The notes under the pieces are model-generated. The model did not search any database and was not told the origin of the DNA. It worked only from the letters and a program-made list of their open reading frames with translations. A stretch of DNA of 64,000 nucleotides from Segatella copri (GTDB taxonomy: Bacteria; Bacteroidota; Bacteroidia; Bacteroidales; Bacteroidaceae): contig NZ_CP137557.1 of assembly GCF_019249655.2 (NCBI RefSeq), forward strand, positions 2,513,001-2,577,000. The letters run 5' to 3'. Within the stretch, counting starts at the first letter, position 1. Every line of letters starts with the position of its first letter. Of this stretch, positions 26,279 through 33,643 are shown piece by piece. Both the position numbers and the translations under genes were made by a program.

Positions 26279-26376
26279 CTTTCCTGTATAGGAATCAATA
26301 GGCTTTCAAGTACAAATGACTATCATCTGGAGTGAAAGGATATATCTTTTCGAGTACAAGTATATACCTTCTCGTA
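26279..26376. repeat. Degenerate array of about 22-nt units (sub-array A1)
   Basis: Related segments CTTTCCTGTA (26279), CTTTCAAGTA (26303), CTTTTCGAGTA (26346) and CTTCTCGTA (about 26368) recur at roughly 22-24 nt, with one unit in between nearly unrecognisable. The first has a palindromic core, TTCCTGTATAGGAA. Confidence 0.4.
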
Positions 26377-26377
26377 T

Positions 26378-26463
26378 GTTGCCACTAGGCTCAGCAGACC
26401 TGCTGAGCCTAGTCAGCAGGTCTGCTCACTGCAGTCAGCAGGTCTGCCGAGCCTAGTGGCAAC
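26378..26463. repeat. 29-bp inverted repeat containing three 22-nt palindromic units (sub-array A2)
   Basis: Bases 26378-26406 and 26435-26463 are complementary over 29 positions with one mismatch; both outer ends read GTTGCCACTAGGCTC on their own strand. TCAGCAG recurs at 26391, 26413 and 26435, exactly 22 nt apart. Each copy starts a unit with core AGCAG-AC/GT-CTGCT (the third ends CTGCC). Confidence 0.9.
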
Positions 26464-26469
26464 TCCTTG

Positions 26470-26609
26470 TAATCGTACAACTACAACCTGTTTAGTTGTA
26501 CAACTATACACTCTTTAGTTGTACGACCATACACCCTATAGTCGTACAACCGTAATTTTACAGTTGTACAACTAAACACCTTATAGTTGTACAACTAAAC
26601 AATTAGCGA
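26470..26609. repeat. Six 22-23 nt palindromic units centred on GTAC (sub-array A3)
   Basis: GTAC occurs at 26475, 26498, 26521, 26544, 26566 and 26589, spacings 23, 23, 23, 22, 23. The best cores read TAGTTGTACAACTA. The right half of each unit pairs with the left half of the next over 7-9 bases. At the third/fourth pair both arms changed together (GTACGAC with GTCGTAC). Confidence 0.9.
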
Positions 26610-26638
26610 CTCAAATTTAGAGAATGAAAAGACATTTT

Positions 26639-26803
26639 CTAACTTAATAATTGCTTGGCAGAAACTTCTACTACCCCGCCATTTCCGTCACTAATGACCA
26701 CAGGACGATTGTATAAAGCCTTTTCTACCAACATATCATGCTGAGCTTCAACTAAGCCTAATTCAACTTTGTTGATAAAGCCCTCAATCTCACTTTCACT
26801 CAT
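26639..26803 (-). CDS. Small uncharacterised protein, 54 aa
   Basis: An ATG at 26803 opens a 54-codon frame beginning MSESEIEGFINKVELGL and ending VEVSAKQLLS. The composition is that of a real acidic, helical small protein with a GNGGVVEV turn, and codon use is ordinary. It was not recognised with certainty; similar short proteins accompany poorly known gene pairs in Prevotella. Its ATGAGTGA start overlaps the stop of a degraded upstream frame, the layout of translationally coupled partners such as toxin-antitoxin pairs, which is only a suggestion. It converges on the repeat arrays downstream of the GT2 gene. Confidence 0.5.
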   Translation of the reverse strand: MSESEIEGFINKVELGLVEAQHDMLVEKALYNRPVVISDGNGGVVEVSAKQLLS

Positions 26804-26971
26804 AATCCTTAATTATTTTAAATTTAACAATATCCTTAATCTTCGTTGGAAGCTGTCTACCTCCAAAAGCAATACGTTCACCTTTATTTCATAAGCTACT
26901 TCTTCACTCACATGAAAAAGTTTTTTAGCGAAACATCTGTCACATCCATCACGATTACGAATTTGGAATAC
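26796..26971 (-). pseudogene. Probable remnant of a small gene upstream of the 54-aa frame
   Basis: Two minus-strand frames join sensibly. From 26971 one reads ...CDRCFAKKLFHVSEEVAYEIK. One base short at the A-run near 26883-26884, a second continues GERIAFGGRQLPTKIKDIVKF and ends KDYE-stop at 26796. No start codon is seen and a TGA precedes the first part. I do not recognise the family. The order suggests a former two-gene operon with the 54-aa gene. Confidence 0.35.
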
Positions 26972-27007
26972 TCAAATCTCTGATTACCAAAGTATTAAAG
27001 TTCAAGA

Positions 27008-27053
27008 ATAGCGTGATATATTGATTGTATTTTTACAATACCCATCACGCTAT
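27008..27053. other. Two-tier inverted repeat downstream of the AAA/nuclease gene
   Basis: ATAGCGTGAT (27008-27017) pairs perfectly with ATCACGCTAT (27044-27053), with an inner stem ATTGTA/TACAAT and a four-T loop. No T-run follows on either strand, so it is not a standard terminator. Confidence 0.75.
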
Positions 27054-27092
27054 CCCTCACGGATTTTCTGTATCACTCACTATTTTAGCGAA

Positions 27093-27115
27093 AACTCGTC
27101 TTGATTTTACGAGTT
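27093..27115 (-). terminator. Hairpin at the 3' end of the AAA/nuclease gene
   Basis: AACTCGT pairs with ACGAGTT across a 9-base loop, overlapping the stop codon. On the minus strand it is followed by TTTTCGC. Confidence 0.5.
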
Positions 27116-28670
27116 ATTGCAAAATCCAATCATCTAGAGTACGTTGGTCTTTCGAGAAATTCAAGCCAACCAAATGTATCGTTCGCTTTTCTTCTGCGAA
27201 AGCTGATGCATACCTGTTATTCAATATCTGATCTACAGCAACAGTTGCATTTTTATCATATTTTAATTCAATGACATAAACACTCTTCTTTGTTTTTAAA
27301 ACAAGATCGATTCTTCCACTAGAAGTAAAATGTTCCACACTCACATCTGCACCTAACATCGAAAATATAGTGTACATGACTGCCTGATAATGACGTTCAT
27401 TGTCATTTACTATAACATATGGAAATTTGTCATAAAAAACTTTCAAATGAGGCAGAAAAGACTCAAAATCATCAAGCTTAACTACATATTTCACATAAGA
27501 GTTAACTAAAGCGTCATAATTACCAAAATCATCCGGTGCATAATAATGATAAAGACTCTCTGAAAAGCCTTGTCTAACCTCTTCATTTGGAAAACCTAGA
27601 AGATATTGCTTAGTATCCTCATTGTAATCTTTTATAGTAAGATAACCACTTTGATAGAGTACAGGCATCGGGTCGGTAATCTTATCTGTAGGTACATTGA
27701 AACGACTTTCTGATGCCCATATCTCATCTAGTTGCAACATATCAATTCCTTTCTTATGCAACAACTCTATCAGAAACGTAGGAGTACCAGAAGCAAACCA
27801 ATAATTGTTAAAAGTCTTATCGTCCATTGCATTGATAATGCTATAAGGGTTATAAATACCTTCCGACTTTGCAGTAAAGTGATAACCATCATAATGATAA
27901 CGTAATTTAGCTAATACCTCATCACTTGATATACCTTCCTTTGCTGCCAAAGTTTGTATTCCTTCCGAAAAATTATCAATCAATTCTTCTTCCGTAAAAC
28001 CACAAACAGCCGCATAATCTTCTTTCAATGTAAGAATTTTCAAGTTGTTAAGTTCACTGAAAATACTCAACTGACTAAACTTAGAAATTCCCGTGATAAA
28101 AACAAAGCGTAGATTTGCTTCCTGATGCTTCAATGGACTAAAGAAGTCGCGCATAATTTCACGAATTTCATCTTGCAATGTTTCATCTTTCATGCTATCA
28201 TGCATTGGGGCGTCATATTCATCAACAAGTACAACTACTTGTTTACCAGTCTGCTGAGCAGCTGTCAAGATAATATTCTTCAAACGCTCACTATATACAT
28301 CTGCATAATCAGGGTTCACCGCTATTCCATAGATTTTCTCATATTCAGAAAGCATTCCATTCAAAGCAGCATGAAGATTTTTCAGGCGATAATACTTGCT
28401 GGCACTTAAATCTATATGAACAACAGGGTATGAAGTCCACTCTTGCTCCATCTGCTCAATGACAAGTCCCTTAAACAAATCTCTTTTACCCTCAAAGTAA
28501 GCCTGAAGTGTAGAGACAAAAAGAGACTTTCCGAATCGCCGGGGACGACTCAGAAAATGAAATTTGGCATAATGTGCCAATTTGTAAACAAACTCTGTCT
28601 TGTCTGCATATATATAATTGCCTGCAACAATTTCAGAGAATGTCTGAATTCCCAAAGGATATTTCTTCAT
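27114..28670 (-). CDS. AAA-ATPase-like protein with PD-(D/E)XK nuclease domain, intact
   Basis: Protein of 518 aa. The N-terminal ATPase part has YPLGIQTFSEIVAGNYIYADKT, Walker A-like RPRRFGKS near residue 44 and Walker B VVLVDEYDAP. A sensor-like FITGISKFSQLSIF follows. The C-terminal part carries the nuclease-type motif GRIDLVLKT...VYVIELKYDK, with D and E-x-K. The protein ends GLNFSKDQRTLDDW. This family (AAA-ATPase_like plus PDDEXK_9) is multicopy in gut Bacteroidota and its role is not known to me; defence or DNA processing is often supposed. It has a consensus promoter. The broken copy at 15562 lacks exactly the nuclease domain; the two bracket the polysaccharide operon. Confidence 0.88.
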   Translation of the reverse strand: MKKYPLGIQTFSEIVAGNYIYADKTEFVYKLAHYAKFHFLSRPRRFGKSLFVSTLQAYFEGKRDLFKGLVIEQMEQEWTSYPVVHIDLSASKYYRLKNLHAALNGMLSEYEKIYGIAVNPDYADVYSERLKNIILTAAQQTGKQVVVLVDEYDAPMHDSMKDETLQDEIREIMRDFFSPLKHQEANLRFVFITGISKFSQLSIFSELNNLKILTLKEDYAAVCGFTEEELIDNFSEGIQTLAAKEGISSDEVLAKLRYHYDGYHFTAKSEGIYNPYSIINAMDDKTFNNYWFASGTPTFLIELLHKKGIDMLQLDEIWASESRFNVPTDKITDPMPVLYQSGYLTIKDYNEDTKQYLLGFPNEEVRQGFSESLYHYYAPDDFGNYDALVNSYVKYVVKLDDFESFLPHLKVFYDKFPYVIVNDNERHYQAVMYTIFSMLGADVSVEHFTSSGRIDLVLKTKKSVYVIELKYDKNATVAVDQILNNRYASAFAEEKRTIHLVGLNFSKDQRTLDDWILQ

Positions 28671-28686
28671 AATCTACATTTTTCTG

Positions 28687-28718
28687 CAAATGTACCATTT
28701 TTATTTTGTTTCTCCAAA
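28687..28718 (-). promoter_or_regulatory. Consensus promoter of the AAA/nuclease gene
   Basis: On the minus strand TTTG (28718-28715), 20 bases, then TACATTTG (28694-28687), 16 bases before the ATG at 28670. Confidence 0.8.
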
Positions 28719-28857
28719 CATTTTATGTCTTTTTTATTTTTTACCCTTTCCGAAATCATTAATTTTAAAGAACTTAAAAGAAATATACGAAATAAGCGTG
28801 TTTGAATACAATATATTAAACAATGTTTCGTTTTTTAAATAAAAGAAAATAAGAAGT

Positions 28858-29541
28858 ATGGAAAATAATCAGAAGAAATTCAATGATATCCCATCATATA
28901 TCAAGTGGAATGATGATGTAGATAATCCTAGATTCATACCTGACGGAATGAACGAAGTTGAACGAACCATCAAGCGCATAGGTGACTTCATCCTGTCGGG
29001 AGTCAGTCTTGTGGCATTCTCGCCTCTCTTCCTTATATGCTATATTGCAGTGAAGAAGGAGGATGGTGGTCCTGCCATCTTCAAGCAGGAGCGCATCGGA
29101 AGATTCGGAAGACCTTTCTATATCTACAAGTTCCGCAGCATGAGAGTGGATGCTGAGAAGAATGGTCCTCAGCTCTTTGGTCATAAGAAGGATACCCGCA
29201 TGACTCGTGTAGGTGTGTTCCTCCGTGATCATCATCTTGATGAATTGCCTCAGCTTTGGAATGTATTCAAGGGCGATATGGCTTTCATCGGTCCTAGACC
29301 GGAACGAAAGTTCTATATTGATCAGATTATTGAGCACGATTCAAGATACCAGTTCCTGTATCAGATTCGTCCAGGCGTCACTTCCTATGCCACCTTATAT
29401 AATGGCTATACTGACACCATGGAGAAAATGTTGAGAAGATTGGAACTCGATCTCTACTATCTGGAGCACCGTTCCTGGTGGTTCGATGCCAAGATTTTGG
29501 TGAAAACTTTCATCAATATCATTTTCGGAAAGAAATTCTAA
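28858..29541 (+). CDS. Initiating phosphoglycosyl transferase (bacterial sugar transferase)
   Basis: Protein of 227 aa of the monotopic phosphoglycosyl transferase family (WbaP/WcaJ C-terminal domain type). It has TIKRIGDFILSGVSLVAFSP with one membrane-inserting segment. GGPAIFKQERIGRFGRPFYIYKFRSMR follows (conserved core, first 20 residues diagnostic). The catalytic pair is in RDHHLDELPQLWNV, and FIGPRPER completes the signature. Family knowledge: it moves a sugar phosphate from a nucleotide sugar to undecaprenyl phosphate, the first step of repeat-unit synthesis. Residues before 35 are a polar extension. It stands 4.5 kb from the main operon but supplies the one activity missing there. Confidence 0.92.
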   Translation: MENNQKKFNDIPSYIKWNDDVDNPRFIPDGMNEVERTIKRIGDFILSGVSLVAFSPLFLICYIAVKKEDGGPAIFKQERIGRFGRPFYIYKFRSMRVDAEKNGPQLFGHKKDTRMTRVGVFLRDHHLDELPQLWNVFKGDMAFIGPRPERKFYIDQIIEHDSRYQFLYQIRPGVTSYATLYNGYTDTMEKMLRRLELDLYYLEHRSWWFDAKILVKTFINIIFGKKF

Positions 29542-29574
29542 GAATTTGCAATAAGTCACAAATCAGATTTAGAT

Positions 29575-29615
29575 ACAAAAAGTGCCAATCTGCAGAACAG
29601 GGTGGCACTTTTTGT
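29575..29615 (+). terminator. Terminator of the phosphoglycosyl transferase gene
   Basis: ACAAAAAGTGCCA pairs perfectly with TGGCACTTTTTGT (13 bp), 33 bases after the stop codon, with A- and T-runs in the arms. Confidence 0.88.
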
Positions 29616-29675
29616 TCCCTTAAGGGAAAATCGATGTTCCATTAAGGGAAACTCGATGTTTCCTTAAGGAAAACA
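29611..29675. repeat. Three 22-nt palindromic units centred on TTAA (array B)
   Basis: Cores TTCCCTTAAGGGAA, TTCCATTAAGGGAA and TTTCCTTAAGGAAA have TTAA at 29620, 29642 and 29664, exactly 22 nt apart. TCGATG sits in both spacers. The array lies between two convergent genes. Confidence 0.85.
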
Positions 29676-29678
29676 AAA

Positions 29679-30158
29679 TCAGAACTTAGTGAAGTACAGG
29701 CGCAGTGTTTCCGAGCGCAAAATCATCTTATCGCTCTTGTACTTCTCCTTGAAGAAGGGTTCACGAAGATTGTTGATGCCATACTGGCGGAGATCATCAT
29801 TGACTACAATGATAGGAATATCACCGCCATCCGGTCCATTGTCCTGATGCCAATTGTTCTTATAGGGAGTATGAACGATGATGCTATCGGCAGTCTGGTC
29901 GAAGCGGAAATAACATCCACGTGGACCTACATCGGCATCATTGCAGGACAGCAACTTAAATTGTACTCCCCAGAAGATGCGACGCTTCGAGTAATCACAC
30001 CAGCCACCCGTGGCTAGCGTATCTACCCGTTCGAGATGCCAATAGCCATCAAAATAACCATTGTCACTCGTCTCCAAAGTACAAGAGGACATACCCAATC
30101 CCAGGCTCAATAACATGCAAGCAGCCATAAGAATTCTCTTCAGCTTCAACAGATTCAT
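29679..30158 (-). CDS. Small predicted lipoprotein (lipocalin-like)
   Basis: From the ATG at 30158 the protein has 159 aa and a lipoprotein signal (MNLLKLKRILMAACMLLSLG, lipobox GMSSC). Mature segments FDGYWHLERVDTL, ...VQFKLLSC and GCYFRFDQTADSIIVH suggest a beta-rich lipocalin-like fold of the kind common in Bacteroidota lipoproteins. The frame is open to an ATG at 30215 that overlaps the preceding stop by one base (ATGTAATGA); that start would put 19 residues before the signal and is less likely. Cotranscribed with the Wzi gene just upstream. No function can be assigned beyond a likely outer-membrane location. Confidence 0.65.
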   Translation of the reverse strand: MNLLKLKRILMAACMLLSLGLGMSSCTLETSDNGYFDGYWHLERVDTLATGGWCDYSKRRIFWGVQFKLLSCNDADVGPRGCYFRFDQTADSIIVHTPYKNNWHQDNGPDGGDIPIIVVNDDLRQYGINNLREPFFKEKYKSDKMILRSETLRLYFTKF

Positions 30159-30214
30159 TGTCTTTCTGATATATCCAATTCTATTTTCCTTATTCATTTT
30201 ACTCAAAATTATCA

Positions 30215-31825
30215 TTACATAACTCCTTGTCTTGCAGACGATTTTTTCTTACCTAAATTTCCCTTTTTACTGATAGTGAATTGGAAACCGGCATTGTGTC
30301 CCAGCATCTGATTGCTGCCGAAATCCATGCCATAGCCTGCCTTCATCGCCCAACCGTGACTGAAGGCATAATTACCCTCAACCAGGAAACTGACGTTATG
30401 ATGCTTCTTGGTGAACGGCTCGTTATAGGTTCCCCACCCTTTCTGGTAAGTAACCAGCGCACGATAGCCGAACCTATCTGTAGGCTGACCATCAAAACCA
30501 AGATGGTAAGCAATGAAACGGTTGTCTAATACCTCAATTTTTCCATTGTTATTATAAATAGGTGAACGGTAAAGCGGATTGCCCATCACCTGTCCCCAAT
30601 GCTGCCATCCGGTAAAAGTACCATGGTTGTAATAATCATCCGTTCCCGAAAGATGGTCGGGAATATTGATGGTACGGTCGTGGTTATAAGGACCACTCTG
30701 ATACTTGGTATAGAGATACTCTACCACCACATTTCGCAACCACTTGCCATACTTGAAATTCAACTCAGTACCCAGCATGATATCCTTGAATGAATAGAGG
30801 AAAAAACGGGAGTATTTCTTCTCATTCCACTCATCCGGTCCTTCGCCATAACCATTATAGTCGAGGAAGAAAAGCTGACTGTCGTCCTCGAAGAAATGAT
30901 CGGCATAGATGCCGAGTTTCCAGCTGTCGAAATCATAGTTGAAGCGCATCACCCATGAACCCACTATATCACCAGCCTTATTGATGTATTCATTCTCGCC
31001 AGGATCAGCGCCACCTGGGAAAAACGCATGCCAGAAGCCAAGAAGACCTTTTTCTGATGGCTTCAATATCATCTCGCCACTCGGAGTACGGTAGTAAGGC
31101 TTGCCCCCAAACAGGTCTGCCATCTCTACCCCCATTTCCAGGCTCCAAGGACAGAATCTCTCCTCGCTGCCTATCTTCAGATAACCCGCCTTGCTATGAT
31201 AGAGCACTTCGTCGGCATATTTTTGCTTTTTGTTCGTGAAGTCATGCTGCCAACTGTCATCGGTCATCATACCATAGGCGATGTGACCTTTCAGATGCAC
31301 CCAACCATTGAATATCGGCAAGGTCCAATAATCGGGCAAGGCAAGGCGAACCTGAGGAACAGGGCGCGCATTGATGCCCAGCGTCTGGCTGCCACTTGAC
31401 AAAGTCTGATTCTTGAGTTCCAGCGGATATTCCTTGGCACCCACGCTCAACACGCCATGAAGCCAGCGGGCCTCAACAAAAGCCTGCTGTACGATGGCAT
31501 GACTGGTATAATTAACGGGAGCCACCACATCCACACCATACCCCACTGCCCAGCGGCGGGCAGAATCAGCAGCAAGCGGGCGAATCACGTTCACCCGCAT
31601 ATAGCCATTTCGCTCATCGAGCGAACTCAAGCCATACTTGTTGGCATTGAGCCAAAGAGGAGTTTTTCCCTTCGACAAGGAGCCTTGCATCTCCACCCCA
31701 TACTCTACCCCCTCGCAGAGGTTGAGTTTGCCTGGGGCTACGTCTTCTTCCTGCCACAACTCCTGGGCAGTGACGTGGATTGGCAGAGCACAAGCCGCCA
31801 AGTATATTGCTATCTTCTTCTTCAT
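30215..31825 (-). CDS. Wzi-family capsule assembly outer-membrane protein
   Basis: Protein of 536 aa from ATG 31825, where a signal peptide begins (MKKKIAIYLAACALPIHVTAQ, cut after AQ). The frame is open 22 codons further up, without signal features. The sequence is a run of amphipathic strands with many aromatic ends, as in a large beta barrel. GVLSVGAKEYPLELKNQTLSSG and GINARPVPQVRLALPDYW are typical of Wzi/Caps_assemb_Wzi proteins. Family knowledge: Wzi binds capsule polysaccharide at the cell surface. This supports capsule rather than released exopolysaccharide as the product of the neighbouring operon. The lipoprotein gene follows directly. Confidence 0.85.
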   Translation of the reverse strand: MKKKIAIYLAACALPIHVTAQELWQEEDVAPGKLNLCEGVEYGVEMQGSLSKGKTPLWLNANKYGLSSLDERNGYMRVNVIRPLAADSARRWAVGYGVDVVAPVNYTSHAIVQQAFVEARWLHGVLSVGAKEYPLELKNQTLSSGSQTLGINARPVPQVRLALPDYWTLPIFNGWVHLKGHIAYGMMTDDSWQHDFTNKKQKYADEVLYHSKAGYLKIGSEERFCPWSLEMGVEMADLFGGKPYYRTPSGEMILKPSEKGLLGFWHAFFPGGADPGENEYINKAGDIVGSWVMRFNYDFDSWKLGIYADHFFEDDSQLFFLDYNGYGEGPDEWNEKKYSRFFLYSFKDIMLGTELNFKYGKWLRNVVVEYLYTKYQSGPYNHDRTINIPDHLSGTDDYYNHGTFTGWQHWGQVMGNPLYRSPIYNNNGKIEVLDNRFIAYHLGFDGQPTDRFGYRALVTYQKGWGTYNEPFTKKHHNVSFLVEGNYAFSHGWAMKAGYGMDFGSNQMLGHNAGFQFTISKKGNLGKKKSSARQGVM

Positions 31826-32266
31826 CAAGTCGTGAATATGATTAAAAAAACTACTTTTAAACGTTATCTCTTGAATATATTCCTTATCCAAAGTCTAAGC
31901 ACTATTAACTGCTTGACCTAAACAAAATGCAAAAATAAAACAAATATTGCGTATTGCCACACTTCTTTAACAATCATTACGAATTGTTATACTATCAACC
32001 GATTTTACGTTCAAAATCAGAAGGAAATCAAAGAAATTGATAGTTGAAAAGAAACATTTCATTTTCCCAACGATTGTTAAAAACAAAAAGCAAAAATAAA
32101 CCATCTGAAAAAAAATCAATCAACTATTACGACGATTGCAACTATCGGGCTTCTTTCTGCGTCTAATCGACAAAAAGAAAAATAGTTGGCCCATTAAAAG
32201 TTTTGCAATATGTATCATTGGGACAGAAAAAAGAAAAGTAACAGTAAAAGTAACAAAAGAAGAAGT
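31826..32266. other. Divergent intergenic region between Wzi and the efflux operon
   Basis: No gene is visible in these 441 bases. TAACAAT (31968-31974) and ATTGTTA (31983-31989) form an inverted repeat with 8 bases between, and a half copy ATTGTTA lies at 32073-32079. ACTATCAA (31991) and TTGATAGT (32037) form a second pair 38 bases apart. These could be operators for the efflux genes, but no regulator gene is nearby. No full promoter for the TolC gene was found. Confidence 0.4.
31930..31937 (-). promoter_or_regulatory. Putative -7 element of the Wzi gene
   Basis: TATTTTTG on the minus strand, about 105 bases before the Wzi start. No good -33 match. Confidence 0.4.
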
Positions 32267-33601
32267 ATGAACGGAAGTTTAAGAAACGGCATGTTTGCCC
32301 TGCTCATAGCAGCAGCTCCACTTGCCACACAAGCCAAGCAATGGTCGCTGAAAGACTGCATCGACTATGCGCTTGCCAACAACATCTCACTCCAGAAAAC
32401 GCAGCTCACCAAGGCTAGCGCTCAGGAGGACTACTTGCAGTCGAAAGCGGCTCTGCTGCCTTCGCTCAATGCAAGCACCAGCCAAAGCGTCAACTACACG
32501 CCTTGGGTGGCTAGCGGCATCAGCAGCGACGGTTTCTCAAGAGCCAGCATCGATAAGGTATATTACAACGGCACCTACTCGGTGGCTGGTAACTACACCA
32601 TCTGGAACGGCAATAAGAACAAGAACCAGGTGAAACTCAACAAGCTGGTGGCTGAGGCTGCCGAGCTTGACTCTGCTACCCAGGCGGTGAAGCTGCAGGA
32701 GCAAATTGCCACACTCTACGTTCAGATTCTCTACTCCACAGAGGCTATCAAGGTGAATCAGGAAAGCTACGCATCAAGCCTTCAGAACGAGGAACGTGGC
32801 AAGGAGATGGTGAAAATAGGAAAGATGAGTCAGGCTGACCTGGCACAGCTCACCGCTCAGCGTGCACAGGATGAGTTTAACATCGTACAGGCTGAAAGCA
32901 ACGTGAAGAACTACAAGCGACAGCTGAAGGAGTTGCTCCAGATTACCAGCGATGAGGCTTTTGATATCAATATGCCAAACACCACGGATGCGATGGCGCT
33001 GGATGCCATCCCGGCACTGAACGGCGTATATGCTGCGGCTTTGGAAAACCGTCCGGAATTCAAGACCTTCCAGAACCAGTTGGCGCAGAACGACCTCACC
33101 ATCCAGATTGCCAAGGCGGGCAAGTTGCCTACCATCAGTGCCAATGCGGGGGTTTCTACCAGCAGCACTTCGATGAACAACAAGGCATGGGGCACACAGT
33201 TGAAGACCAACTTCAACATGGGCGGCGGTATCAGCGTGAGCGTGCCTCTCTTCGACAACCGCACAACCAAGACTCAGGTGAACAAGGCCCTCCTGCAGCG
33301 TGAGAGTATCCAGCTCGACCTGAAGAACCAGCAGACTCAGCTCTACTCTACCATCGAAAACTACTGGTTGCAGGCTTCTACCAACCAGAGCCAGTTTAAG
33401 GCTGCCAAGGTGAGCAGCGAGAGCGCACAGACCAGCTACGACTTGCTGAGCGAGCAGTTTAAGTTGGGACTGAAGAACATCGTGGAACTTCGCACAGGTA
33501 AGGACAACCTGCTGAAGGCTAAGCAGAATGAGCTTCAGGCTAAATACATGACCATCCTCAACCTCAACATTCTGAAGTTCTACAAGGACGGACACATCTA
33601 A
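32267..33601 (+). CDS. TolC-family outer-membrane efflux channel
   Basis: Protein of 444 aa from ATG 32267, which opens a signal peptide (MNGSLRNGMFALLIAAAPLA..QAKQ). The frame is open 19 codons upstream through a Lys/Ser-rich stretch that is not signal-like. WSLKDCIDYALANNISLQ is the typical start of the mature TolC fold. Two structurally repeated halves with long helices follow (for example QAKLQEQIATLY in the first and LDLKNQQTQLYSTIENYW in the second). The C-terminus carries EQFKLGLKNIVELRTGKDNLLKAKQNELQ (its first 20 residues are diagnostic). First gene of a TolC-MacA-MacB operon; it forms the exit duct for the ABC pump encoded behind it. Confidence 0.92.
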   Translation: MNGSLRNGMFALLIAAAPLATQAKQWSLKDCIDYALANNISLQKTQLTKASAQEDYLQSKAALLPSLNASTSQSVNYTPWVASGISSDGFSRASIDKVYYNGTYSVAGNYTIWNGNKNKNQVKLNKLVAEAAELDSATQAVKLQEQIATLYVQILYSTEAIKVNQESYASSLQNEERGKEMVKIGKMSQADLAQLTAQRAQDEFNIVQAESNVKNYKRQLKELLQITSDEAFDINMPNTTDAMALDAIPALNGVYAAALENRPEFKTFQNQLAQNDLTIQIAKAGKLPTISANAGVSTSSTSMNNKAWGTQLKTNFNMGGGISVSVPLFDNRTTKTQVNKALLQRESIQLDLKNQQTQLYSTIENYWLQASTNQSQFKAAKVSSESAQTSYDLLSEQFKLGLKNIVELRTGKDNLLKAKQNELQAKYMTILNLNILKFYKDGHI

Positions 33602-33643
33602 TTTATATATATTGCAAAACATTTAATAGGTTAACATCATAAA

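Noticed and set aside
26470..26609. Regularly spaced repeats resembling a CRISPR array
   Set aside because: The period is 22-23 nt with no unique spacers of CRISPR length and no cas genes nearby; the units are palindromes in tandem.
15562..28670. The polysaccharide region as a transposon or genomic island with ends
   Set aside because: Two related AAA/nuclease genes bracket the main operon, but no integrase, terminal repeats or target duplications were seen.
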